NCBI GenBank assembly: GCA_905373565.1
Contig: CAJPTT010000132.1
Location: 1 to 6,761 of the forward strand
Source of the DNA: an uncultured Treponema sp.
GTDB lineage: Bacteria > Spirochaetota > Spirochaetia > Treponematales > Treponemataceae
Length of the DNA: 6,761 nt
Direction of reading: 5' to 3'
In this document: positions 1 to 6,179 of the stretch, one piece after another
How positions within the stretch are numbered: position 1 is the stretch's first letter
Layout: every line of letters begins with the position of its first letter
Notes under the pieces: model-generated
Databases searched by the model: none
Told to the model about the DNA's origin: nothing
The model's input: only the letters and a program-made list of their open reading frames with translations
Program-made: the position numbers and the translations under genes

Positions 1-281
1 AAATTGAGGTAACCGGCGGATATTCCGATATTTCCGGATTTTACGGCATTGAAAAACCCTTGTTTTTCTTCTTCGCTGACTTCTTTTAGGAATTGTTCCA
101 CACAGAAAGCGGTTTCACAATTCCATTTAAAATACTTGCCGTAAAATCCGTCTTTTTCGCCGCTGCAAATCGTTTTTACCGCCTGTCGTATATAATCGAT
201 ATGGGTGTATATGATTTTTTCCTGTAAATCGGTATATCCGATGTCGGTATGAGAATGATGTATAACATATATCTTCATCAT
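1..281 (-). CDS. GH38-type alpha-mannosidase-like protein, N-terminal part (cut by window edge)
   Basis: The reverse strand is open from the ATG pair at 281/278 to the left edge, giving about 93 residues of an incomplete protein. It starts MMKIYVIHHSHTDIGYT. The HxHxD pattern (His9, His11, Asp13) directly after the first beta strand matches the metal-binding start of glycoside hydrolase family 38 alpha-mannosidases, where a His and an Asp of this motif hold zinc. A later Trp-x-Cys-Glu-Thr segment, followed by a helix ending in a Val-Glu-x-Phe-Leu pattern, fits the same barrel domain (also seen in DUF5054-type relatives). No signal peptide is visible, so a cytoplasmic enzyme is likely. The gene starts 12 bases after the GH130 stop with only a weak AGGC ribosome site, so it probably depends on the upstream gene for expression. 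Catalytic Asp and C-terminal domains lie outside the window. Family call good; substrate unknown. Confidence 0.72.
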   Translation of the reverse strand, partial: MMKIYVIHHSHTDIGYTDLQEKIIYTHIDYIRQAVKTICSGEKDGFYGKYFKWNCETAFCVEQFLKEVSEEEKQGFFNAVKSGNIGISAGYLN

Positions 282-293
282 TTGTATGCCTGC

Positions 294-1268
294 CTATAGT
301 TTTGAATTATGTTTTATAAAATCCAGCAATTCGTCAAGCTTTGTAAAAGCGAGGGATGTTACCGTGTCGGCACACCCGTAATATATCGCAATCCGTCCGG
401 TCGGTTTATCATAGAGCGCCGCACAAGGAAAGACGACATTGGGAACATCTCCGACACATTCATATAACGTTTGCGGAGAAAGCAAATACGGTTCCGTGCG
501 GTACTTTACCCTCCACGGTTCTTGCAAATCCAAAATCGCAGCGCCGAAGCTGTACACAAAACCGTTACACGATGTAAGAACCCCATGATAAAACAAAAGC
601 CAGCCTTCATCGGTCTCGATAGGAATGGAACCGGCGCCGATTTTTGTGGATTGCCACCAGCCCCGCGGCGCCATAACATGACGGTGCTTCCCCCAGTAAA
701 TTAAATCGGGCGATTCACTGTAAAAAATATCACCGAAAGGGGTATGACCGGTATCGCTGGGTCTACTGAGCATTGCATATTTTCCGTTTATTTTACGCGG
801 AAATAAAACGCCGTTGCGGTTATACGGTAAAAAAGCATTTTCGGTTTGCGTAAACGTTTTAAAATCAAAAGTATATGCAACGCCTATAGTGGGGCCGTGA
901 TAACCGTTACACCACGTTACATAATACCGATCTTCAATAAAACAAACCCGCGGATCATAGCCGTATTCAAACGGCACAACTTCTTTATTTTCATTTTCAA
1001 ATACAATAGGATCTTCATTTATTTTCCAATGTATTCCGTCTTCACTGAACCCCGCGTGTAAAAGCATTTCCCTTCGTTTGTCATCGCACCGAAACACACC
1101 GGCAAAAGCGCCGTTAAAGGGAACGACGGCACTGTTAAAAATACTGTTACTGCGTTTTATAGCGTCCCGCCGTATAATCGGGTTCTGCGAATAACGCCAT
1201 AGCACATCATCACAGTCATTCTTTTTATCTTCCCAAGGAATAGTGCAAATTCCATTATGCGTACTCAT
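294..1268 (-). CDS. GH130 family glycoside phosphorylase (beta-mannoside phosphorylase-like)
   Basis: A 324-residue protein of normal length for glycoside hydrolase family 130, whose members cleave beta-mannosides with phosphate to give mannose 1-phosphate. Visible features are a five-bladed propeller pattern of repeated strand motifs, an Asn-Pro-Ile-Ile start (29-32), the Tyr-Asp-Pro-Arg motif with the probable catalytic Asp105, Arg169 in a LSRPSD motif, Lys209 and His228 (FYHG) as likely phosphate-site residues, and a C-terminal YYGCADT segment (296-302) typical of the family. The ATG at 1268 is chosen over the one at 1337 because AAGGGAG lies 5 bases upstream, and the 23 extra residues of the longer form do not look like GH130 and would cover the promoter. 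No signal peptide, so probably cytoplasmic. The pairing with a GH38-like gene suggests use of mannose-containing glycans, perhaps the Man-beta-1,4-GlcNAc core of host N-glycans, but the exact disaccharide cannot be read from the sequence. Confidence 0.88.
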   Translation of the reverse strand: MSTHNGICTIPWEDKKNDCDDVLWRYSQNPIIRRDAIKRSNSIFNSAVVPFNGAFAGVFRCDDKRREMLLHAGFSEDGIHWKINEDPIVFENENKEVVPFEYGYDPRVCFIEDRYYVTWCNGYHGPTIGVAYTFDFKTFTQTENAFLPYNRNGVLFPRKINGKYAMLSRPSDTGHTPFGDIFYSESPDLIYWGKHRHVMAPRGWWQSTKIGAGSIPIETDEGWLLFYHGVLTSCNGFVYSFGAAILDLQEPWRVKYRTEPYLLSPQTLYECVGDVPNVVFPCAALYDKPTGRIAIYYGCADTVTSLAFTKLDELLDFIKHNSKL

Positions 1269-1273
1269 AGTAA

Positions 1274-1280
1274 CTCCCTT
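1274..1280 (-). promoter_or_regulatory. Ribosome binding site of the GH130 gene
   Basis: On the reverse strand AAGGGAG stands 5 bases before the ATG at 1268. It decides the start: the alternative ATG at 1337 has no such site and lies upstream of the predicted promoter. Confidence 0.7.
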
Positions 1281-1290
1281 CTCATCGGCT

Positions 1291-1318
1291 AGCATAATAC
1301 TATTATGAAAAATGTCAA
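1291..1318 (-). promoter_or_regulatory. Sigma-70-type promoter for the GH130/GH38 genes
   Basis: Read on the reverse strand: a perfect TTGACA (-35, plus-strand positions 1313-1318), a 16-base spacer, and TATGCT (-10, 1291-1296; four of six consensus bases). It points towards the GH130 start, with about 22 bases between the -10 box and the ATG, so the transcript leader would be very short but would still include the ribosome site. Prediction from sequence only. Confidence 0.6.
1293..1307. promoter_or_regulatory. Perfect palindrome over the core promoter, candidate operator
   Basis: CATAATA-C-TATTATG is a perfect inverted repeat with 7-base arms and one central base. It fills most of the spacer and overlaps the -10 box of the promoter reading into the GH130 gene. 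A dimeric repressor bound here would block RNA polymerase, which is a common arrangement for sugar-utilisation genes. The low GC content of the arms means chance occurrence in an AT-rich spacer is possible. No regulator gene is present in the window. Confidence 0.42.
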
Positions 1319-1401
1319 GTTTTCGCAATTGCAACACGCTGTATTACACTTACAGTCGGAGCTGTCAATGGCGGAGTAGATACGGGGAAAGAGCCTCTAC
1401 C

Positions 1402-1442
1402 GATAAACAAAAAAAAATGATAAACTAATCGTAATTGATAAG
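1402..1442. repeat. Three phased GATAA motifs around an A9 tract
   Basis: In the divergent intergenic region GATAAAC occurs at 1402-1408 and 1419-1425, and GATAAG at 1437-1442, with 17 and 18 bases between starts; a run of nine A (1409-1417) lies between the first two. The rest of the 1319-1501 stretch shows no gene. No convincing -10/-35 pair was found for the rightward gene: TTGATA at 1435-1440 could be a -35 box but the nearest -10-like TAGTAA is 20 bases away. The repeats could be curved or upstream promoter DNA, or chance. Confidence 0.25.
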
Positions 1443-1501
1443 AATCCGCATTTTCAAAAATAGTAATACCGGATACGAAAGTTTTATGGGAGAATACAAC
1501 T

Positions 1502-2683
1502 ATGAATACACCAAACCCCAACCCCGCAAGAGAGATACCTTTTTTTAGACCGTCGTTCGACCGCAGAGAAGAAGAAGCGGCAATCCGCGTACTGCACTCA
1601 GGCTGGCTGACGACCGGCAAGGAAACGCTCGCCTTCGAAAAAGAGTTTGCCGATATGGTACACAGCCCGTATGCGCTTGCGGTCAATTCCGCGTCAAACG
1701 GATTGATGCTTGCGATGGAAGCCTTCGGAATCGGCAAGGGTACCAAAATACTTACCAGTCCGTATACCTTTGTCTCGACTGCGACAAGCGCCTTGCACCT
1801 CGGCGGAGAAGCGGTCTATGCGGATATCGAAGCGGATTCCTACAGTATCGATCCGGAAAAAATCGAAGATAAACTCAAGCAGGATAAGAGCATTAAAGCG
1901 ATTGTACCTATCCATATCGCAGGCAACCTCTGCAATATGAAAGCGATTAACAGCCTCGCAAAGAAATACAACGTCGCGGTTATCGAGGATGCAGCCCATG
2001 CCTTTCCTGCAAAAACGGCAGACGGCTACGGCGGTACCTTCGGCGATGCGGGCGTGTTCTCTTTTTATGCCACCAAAACCATCACAACCGGAGAAGGCGG
2101 TATGATCTGCGTCCGTAATCCCGAAGCGGCGGAACGCATTAAGCTGATGCGCTCCCACGGTATCAACCGCACAATATGGGATCGCTATACCGACAAACAC
2201 GCCAGCTGGCAATACGATGTCGTTGCGGAAGGCTATAAATGCAACCTGCCGGATATTTTATCGGCAATCGGCAGGGTACAGCTGCAAAAGGCGGAAGACT
2301 TTTACCGGAAACGGAAGCTCATCGCCGAACGATTTACCCGCGCCTTTGAACCGCTCGACTTTTTTCAAGTTCCGCCGGACGGAGAAGGCAATGCGTGGCA
2401 CCTCTACCTCCTCCGCATCGTACCGGAAACGCTTTCCGTCGGCAGGGATGACTTCGCCCGCGCGCTGCAGGAACGGGGGCTCGGTATTTCAGTCCACTTT
2501 ATCCCCCACTTTGAACTGACCTTCCTGAAAGAGCGGTACGGGCTGCGCGCACAGGACTTCCCCAATGCCGCAGCGCACTATGCGCAGAGCATCAGCCTTC
2601 CGTTCTGGCCGGATATGAGCGATGAGGATGTGCAGTATGTCATCGATACGGTAATCGATACCGCAAAAAAATTCCGCAAATAG
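1502..2683 (+). CDS. DegT/DnrJ/EryC1/StrS-family PLP aminotransferase, ArnB-like
   Basis: A full-length 393-residue fold-type I pyridoxal phosphate aminotransferase of the family that moves an amino group from glutamate to keto-sugar nucleotides. Signatures run in order: the SGWLTTG loop (33-39) after an N-terminal FFRPSFD segment, the IEDAAHAF cofactor-ring motif with Asp163 and His166, the FYATKTITTGEGG motif with Lys192 as the predicted Schiff-base lysine, the GYKCNLPDILSAIGRVQL segment (244-261), and a C-terminal SLPFWPDM motif. This order closely resembles ArnB (UDP-4-amino-4-deoxy-L-arabinose synthesis), but no other arn, pse or nucleotide-sugar gene is visible, so the real sugar is unknown. 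GGGAG at 1488-1492 stands 9 bases before the ATG. It heads the rightward gene row and is followed after 62 bases by the Mo subunit gene with no clear terminator, so it may be co-transcribed with it; a functional link is not evident. Confidence 0.92.
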   Translation: MNTPNPNPAREIPFFRPSFDRREEEAAIRVLHSGWLTTGKETLAFEKEFADMVHSPYALAVNSASNGLMLAMEAFGIGKGTKILTSPYTFVSTATSALHLGGEAVYADIEADSYSIDPEKIEDKLKQDKSIKAIVPIHIAGNLCNMKAINSLAKKYNVAVIEDAAHAFPAKTADGYGGTFGDAGVFSFYATKTITTGEGGMICVRNPEAAERIKLMRSHGINRTIWDRYTDKHASWQYDVVAEGYKCNLPDILSAIGRVQLQKAEDFYRKRKLIAERFTRAFEPLDFFQVPPDGEGNAWHLYLLRIVPETLSVGRDDFARALQERGLGISVHFIPHFELTFLKERYGLRAQDFPNAAAHYAQSISLPFWPDMSDEDVQYVIDTVIDTAKKFRK

Positions 2684-2745
2684 GAACCGACTTTTGAGAT
2701 ATCCCCAAAGTTTTCAAAAAGCAGGAATTTGACAGGAAGTTTGAT

Positions 2746-4896
2746 ATGATAGAACAATTTGTTTCGGATATGAGCTTTGAGGGGCAGCAGTATGCGGTGA
2801 TTGTCCGTGCTCCCGTATCGTCGGGGATCATTTCCGCCGTGCATCTGCCGCCCTTACCCGAAGGATATGCCTTTTACGGAGCAGCGCAGCTGCCTGCTCA
2901 AAAAACGATCGACATATTCGAACACTCACTTCCTCTTTTTGCAGCGGACGAGATAGAATATAAAGAACAAGCCGTCGGTATCCTTACCGGCGATAATGAG
3001 GCAACACTTGAAGCGCTGCGAAAAGATATCACAATAGAATTGGAGCCGATACCCGAAGACAGCTTTGAAGCAGGACGAACGCATACGCTATTCGACTATC
3101 CTATCATTGCGCGAGAGGCTCGCGCAGCCGGCGACATCGATTCAATCTTTGAAACAGCCGCTTCAACCGTATTCTCATCGCTTAAAATCGCTTCGCAATA
3201 TGCAGTCCGTTCGGAACCGTTTTCCGCCGTTACGGTGTTCCGCGAGGACGGGCTTGACGTCTATGTGCCAACCCAATGGCCGTTTCATGTCCGTACCGCA
3301 GTAGCAAAAGCAACCGGACTTGCGGAAGAAGCCGTTGTCGTACATCCGACACAAACCGGCGAAACATTCAACGAGCTTTTATGGTACCCGTCCATCCTCG
3401 CCTGCCAGTGCGCTGTTGCGGCGGTTCTACAGCGGAACACCGTTTCGCTCAATCTATCGCCGGAAGAGAGCAGAGCGGCGGCGCCTAAAACACCGGAGAT
3501 GATTATCGAACATCAATCGGCGCTATCTGATACTCATTCGATTGCCGCGATGCAGATTTCGATTATTGTCAACGCCGGCGCCTACTGCCCGCTCATCGGC
3601 ACCATACTCAAACAAATGACCGCCGCCGCATTAGGGCCGTACACCGTACCGAACTACCGGATAGAAGTGCGGGCTTCAAAAACGGCGGACGGCCTTATCG
3701 ATATCTTTGAAGGATGGGGCGACTACTATGTGTCAAACGCACTGGAAAACCACATCAACAAAATTATTCAGGATTACAATCTCTCCCCGGCGGAATGGCG
3801 TGCCAAAAATATGCCGGACAATTACGGCGCCGTTTTTTCAAACCTCTTCGAAGTTTTAACCGGCAAAAGCGATTTTATCTGTAAACATGCTGCGTATAAC
3901 GTTTTTAACCGAGGTAAAACGGATAAACGGGACGGACGGTGGCGCGGCATCGGCTTGGCAGCAGGCTTTCAATACGGCGGATGCGCCGCAGACTTTACGT
4001 ATACGGCAGAGCTGACGCTGGATATTCATAATCAGCTTTCAATTAAGGCGGAACCGGCGGAGGATGATTTAAAAAAAGTCATCAGGAAGCTGGCTGCGAA
4101 AAAACTGGACATTGCCGAATCCGATATTACCTTTGCCGGTCTTACAACCGCGGATATGAACGAGTCAGGACCTGCAACTGCCGGCAACGCCGCCGGTATC
4201 GTCCTTCCCCTTATCGAGCAATGCCTGAGCGATTTACAGGAGCAGCGATTCCGCAATCCGCTGCCGATCAGTATTTTGAAAAGTACCCGTGCCCCGCTAC
4301 CGGATGTCTCACAGCCCAATACCCCGCGGGCCGATATTTCACAATCCGATGCTCCGCCGCTCGATATTCCGCAAACCGATATTTCACAAGCCGGTGCCGC
4401 GCACCCCGATATTCCTCCTGCAAAAAATGCAGCCGGCAAAAACAGCGCTTCGTTTATTTCCCAAACGCCCGCGGCCTGCATCATCGAACTTGAACTGGAC
4501 ACCGTTTGTTATGAAATCCAAATCCGGAAGGTGTGGTTCGCATGCCGTCCCGGAAAAATCTATGAAAAAAAACAGATTCTCAACTATCTGCGTAAGAATA
4601 TTGCCGAGGCATTATCGCGTACCGCTCGGGAAGCGCTTCCTTCAGTAGAAACCGGAGAAAGTCCCCTCCCCTATTCGGAATACCGGATGATGCTGCCGAC
4701 CGAAATGCCGCCCCTTTCCGTGGATATTCCCGAACGGGGAAATTCGATGAGCGCATTCGATTCATCTGCGCTGAATATACTGCCCGCTGCCTACCTTGCG
4801 GCATTAAACCAAATACTGCTGCGTGTTCCGGCGCGGATAGATACGCTGCCGATCCGCACTGAACGCTTATTTAAAGCTTTAACGGGGAAACAATAA
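2746..4896 (+). CDS. Divergent xanthine dehydrogenase-family molybdopterin-binding (large) subunit
   Basis: A 716-residue protein laid out like the large subunit of molybdenum hydroxylases: a hammerhead domain (about 1-115), then the Mo-binding region (about 150-716). Recognisable family landmarks are VPTQWPF (174-180), NAGAY (276-280), GPYTVPN (297-303), the SPAEWRAKNM helix (347-356), a RWRGIGLA strand (398-405), the NESGPATAGNAAG loop (472-484) and a C-terminal helix plus TLPIRTERLFKAL (700-712). The expected cofactor signatures are missing: GGGFGGK is replaced by TQTGETFNE (202-210), the RGxG arginine by Glu322 (FEGWG), the GQG loop by an acidic AEDD stretch (438-441), and the final GxGE by SAFDSSALN (669-677). 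A repeat-rich linker (515-559) is inserted. AGGAAG at 2734-2739 supports the start. It directly precedes the Fe-S gene (1-base gap). It may be a catalytically altered or inactive relative; its substrate is unknown. The family assignment is firmer than any function. Confidence 0.78.
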   Translation: MIEQFVSDMSFEGQQYAVIVRAPVSSGIISAVHLPPLPEGYAFYGAAQLPAQKTIDIFEHSLPLFAADEIEYKEQAVGILTGDNEATLEALRKDITIELEPIPEDSFEAGRTHTLFDYPIIAREARAAGDIDSIFETAASTVFSSLKIASQYAVRSEPFSAVTVFREDGLDVYVPTQWPFHVRTAVAKATGLAEEAVVVHPTQTGETFNELLWYPSILACQCAVAAVLQRNTVSLNLSPEESRAAAPKTPEMIIEHQSALSDTHSIAAMQISIIVNAGAYCPLIGTILKQMTAAALGPYTVPNYRIEVRASKTADGLIDIFEGWGDYYVSNALENHINKIIQDYNLSPAEWRAKNMPDNYGAVFSNLFEVLTGKSDFICKHAAYNVFNRGKTDKRDGRWRGIGLAAGFQYGGCAADFTYTAELTLDIHNQLSIKAEPAEDDLKKVIRKLAAKKLDIAESDITFAGLTTADMNESGPATAGNAAGIVLPLIEQCLSDLQEQRFRNPLPISILKSTRAPLPDVSQPNTPRADISQSDAPPLDIPQTDISQAGAAHPDIPPAKNAAGKNSASFISQTPAACIIELELDTVCYEIQIRKVWFACRPGKIYEKKQILNYLRKNIAEALSRTAREALPSVETGESPLPYSEYRMMLPTEMPPLSVDIPERGNSMSAFDSSALNILPAAYLAALNQILLRVPARIDTLPIRTERLFKALTGKQ
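4288..4422 (+). repeat. 15-bp imperfect tandem repeat coding a five-residue Asp-Ile-Ser-Gln linker
   Basis: Nine 15-base units, in frame with the Mo subunit gene. The best-kept copies begin at 4333, 4363 and 4378 (close to GATATTTCACAAnCC), with weaker ones at 4288, 4303, 4318, 4348, 4393 and 4408. They encode residues 515-559 as pentads, consensus D-[IV]-[SP]-[QP]-x: DVSQP, DISQS, DIPQT, DISQA, DIPPA with decayed copies between. The five-base-triplet period is also visible in the other reading frames, showing that the repetition is at DNA level. Rich in Pro, Ser and Gln, so probably a flexible linker between the two halves of the Mo-binding region. Repeat number may differ between strains. 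Confidence 0.82.
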
Positions 4897-4897
4897 T

Positions 4898-5377
4898 ATG
4901 AGGATACGATTTAATCTGAATAATCAGGCGGTAGAAATTGAAGCCGATGCCGATGAGCGGTTGTCAGACGTGCTCAGGCGGGATTTCGGCATCCTTAGCG
5001 TACGGAAAAGCTGTATGCAGGGTACCTGCGGTTCCTGCACGGTGTTATTAAACGATCATCCGGTGCCGTCCTGTATACTCCCCGTCTTTGCCGCAGCGGG
5101 GCAAAACATTATCACGCTTGAATCCTTTGGTGCTACGCAAGAATATAAAGACATTATCACCGCGTTTGAAAAAGAAGGCATTACGCTGTGCGGTTTTTGC
5201 TCCGCGGGGACACTTTTAACCGCTCACAGCATTGTGCAAAAACATTGGAATCCCACCGACGAACAAATACGCGATGCCTATATCGGAACCGTGTGCCGGT
5301 GTACCGATATCGTTTCAATCGCCGCGGCGTTAAAACAGGTATGCAGGTCAAGGAGGGGCAAGCGGCATGAAAAATAA
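4898..5377 (+). CDS. [2Fe-2S] subunit of a xanthine dehydrogenase/CO dehydrogenase-type complex
   Basis: A 159-residue protein, normal for the small iron-sulfur subunit of molybdenum hydroxylases, which passes electrons from the molybdenum site to FAD. The N-terminal plant-ferredoxin-like domain (1-75) carries Cys39, Cys44, Cys47 and Cys59 in a CxxxxCxxC...C pattern; the C-terminal four-helix domain carries Cys98 and Cys101 (CGFC) and Cys133 and Cys135 (CRC). All eight ligands for two [2Fe-2S] clusters are therefore present. One deviation: the residue before CGFC is Leu97, where the family normally has Gln contacting the pterin cofactor. The last ten residues are very basic (CRSRRGKRHEK). The ATG follows the Mo subunit stop by one base, and the gene overlaps the FAD gene by 11 bases, so the three are surely translated from one message. 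No signal peptide; cytoplasmic. Confidence 0.9.
   Translation: MRIRFNLNNQAVEIEADADERLSDVLRRDFGILSVRKSCMQGTCGSCTVLLNDHPVPSCILPVFAAAGQNIITLESFGATQEYKDIITAFEKEGITLCGFCSAGTLLTAHSIVQKHWNPTDEQIRDAYIGTVCRCTDIVSIAAALKQVCRSRRGKRHEK
5351..5358 (+). promoter_or_regulatory. Strong ribosome binding site of the FAD subunit gene
   Basis: AGGAGGGG lies 8 bases before the ATG at 5367, inside the last codons of the Fe-S gene. It confirms the overlapping start and suggests high translation of the FAD subunit, and it explains part of the basic Arg-Arg-Gly tail of the Fe-S protein. Confidence 0.75.
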
Positions 5378-6179
5378 TTATATCGTCAATACCGCAAAAA
5401 GCATGGCGGAGCTGTACACACTGATGCAGAACAATACCGAAATTACCCCGCTTGCAGGGACTACCGGATTGCTCAAAGATTGCCATACCGACCGGTTCCT
5501 CTTACCGGAATCGATTTTACTCTTAAAGAATCTTCCCGAACTTGAAACCATCGCAAAACGGGAACGCTTCATAGACTTCGGCGCTGCCGCAACCCTCAAT
5601 ACCATTTTAGAACTGGGAGAAAAAAACGTACCGCAGATTCTCTATCAGGCAATTTCCCTCGCGGCAAATCCCGGTGTCCGCTCGCTTGCGACTATCGGCG
5701 GAAACATCGCGCAAGCGCCGATGCAAAATTCCTGTCTTATCCCGTTAATCGCGCTGGATACAAAGATCGAAATACGGACACGGAAAGAAACGGTTTGGAT
5801 GCCGCTGATTCAGTATTGCGACGAAAGCAGCAATGTGCTGCGCCATAGTCCGCATATTATCCTCCGTGTGCGCGTCCCGTTTGAAGAATGGACTATTTCA
5901 TATTACAAGCGGCTTGGGCCGATCGGTCATATTACTGCCGATACCGCCTCTTTTGTATTTATGGTTCGTACGCAGAAAAACCTGCTTTCCGATGTTAAAC
6001 TGCTGTTCGGCGGCGCTCAGCTGATAAAAAGTAAAGAGTTTGAAAACCTGTTAACCGGAAAAGGGCTTCCCATCGACCGGCGCAGTATCGGCGCATTGAT
6101 GAAACCGAAGAGATTTTCAGCGATACCTTTTCTTCCGCGGAAATCTCCGAGTTCCAAAAGACGTGTTTTCTCAACCTGA
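5367..6179 (+). CDS. FAD-binding subunit of a xanthine dehydrogenase-type complex, C-terminus frameshifted
   Basis: A 270-residue reading frame related to the FAD subunit of molybdenum hydroxylases (PCMH-type FAD fold, then a CO-dehydrogenase flavoprotein C-terminal domain). The TIGGN loop (109-113), followed by IAQAP, and the SYYKR segment (178-182) before the C-terminal domain are well kept. The first FAD loop reads AGTTG (30-34) where AGGTD or AGGTN is usual, and the Asp normally following QAPxxS is absent (QNSCLIP, 120-126). Up to about Met245 the protein looks native; after that it turns into a basic, Pro/Ser/Arg-rich tail unlike the family. The -1 frame supplies a convincing helical C-terminus ending at 6211, so a single base seems lost near 6101; the restored protein would be 281 residues, a usual length. 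The gene overlaps the Fe-S gene by 11 bases. The protein may be inactive, or the loss may be a sequencing error. Confidence 0.85.
   Translation: MKNNYIVNTAKSMAELYTLMQNNTEITPLAGTTGLLKDCHTDRFLLPESILLLKNLPELETIAKRERFIDFGAAATLNTILELGEKNVPQILYQAISLAANPGVRSLATIGGNIAQAPMQNSCLIPLIALDTKIEIRTRKETVWMPLIQYCDESSNVLRHSPHIILRVRVPFEEWTISYYKRLGPIGHITADTASFVFMVRTQKNLLSDVKLLFGGAQLIKSKEFENLLTGKGLPIDRRSIGALMKPKRFSAIPFLPRKSPSSKRRVFST

Noticed and set aside
1325..1332. GCAATTGC palindrome just upstream of the leftward -35 box
   Set aside because: Only eight bases with no extended symmetry; expected by chance at this length.
1269..1337. Longer start of the GH130 gene at 1337
   Set aside because: No ribosome site; the added residues cover the predicted promoter and do not look like GH130, whereas the ATG at 1268 has AAGGGAG at proper distance.
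1315..1746. A reverse-strand open frame reaching across the divergent region
   Set aside because: It overlaps the start of the aminotransferase gene and the leftward promoter, and resembles no protein family.
1694..2212. A 172-codon reverse-strand open frame inside the aminotransferase gene
   Set aside because: It lies entirely opposite a clear PLP aminotransferase, is rich in Cys/Arg/Ile with no recognisable domain, and is a codon-bias shadow.
2691..2721. Possible hairpin (CTTTTGA / TCAAAAAG) between the aminotransferase and Mo subunit genes
   Set aside because: The stem is short, AT-rich and needs a bulge, and no T run follows, so it is not a convincing terminator.
4288..4422. Pentapeptide-repeat (A-D/N-L-x-x) beta-helix domain
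   Set aside because: Some pentads (ADISQ, TDISQ) resemble it, but the many prolines and irregular copies argue for a flexible linker.
4032..4502. A 156-codon reverse-strand open frame opposite the repeat region
   Set aside because: Its low-complexity Cys/Ser/Gly pentads mirror the 15-bp repeat of the forward gene; it has no ribosome site or domain.
6096..6125. Programmed -1 frameshifting in the FAD subunit gene
   Set aside because: No X-XXY-YYZ slippery heptamer is in the zero frame near the junction and no clear downstream stem was seen; a lost base is simpler.
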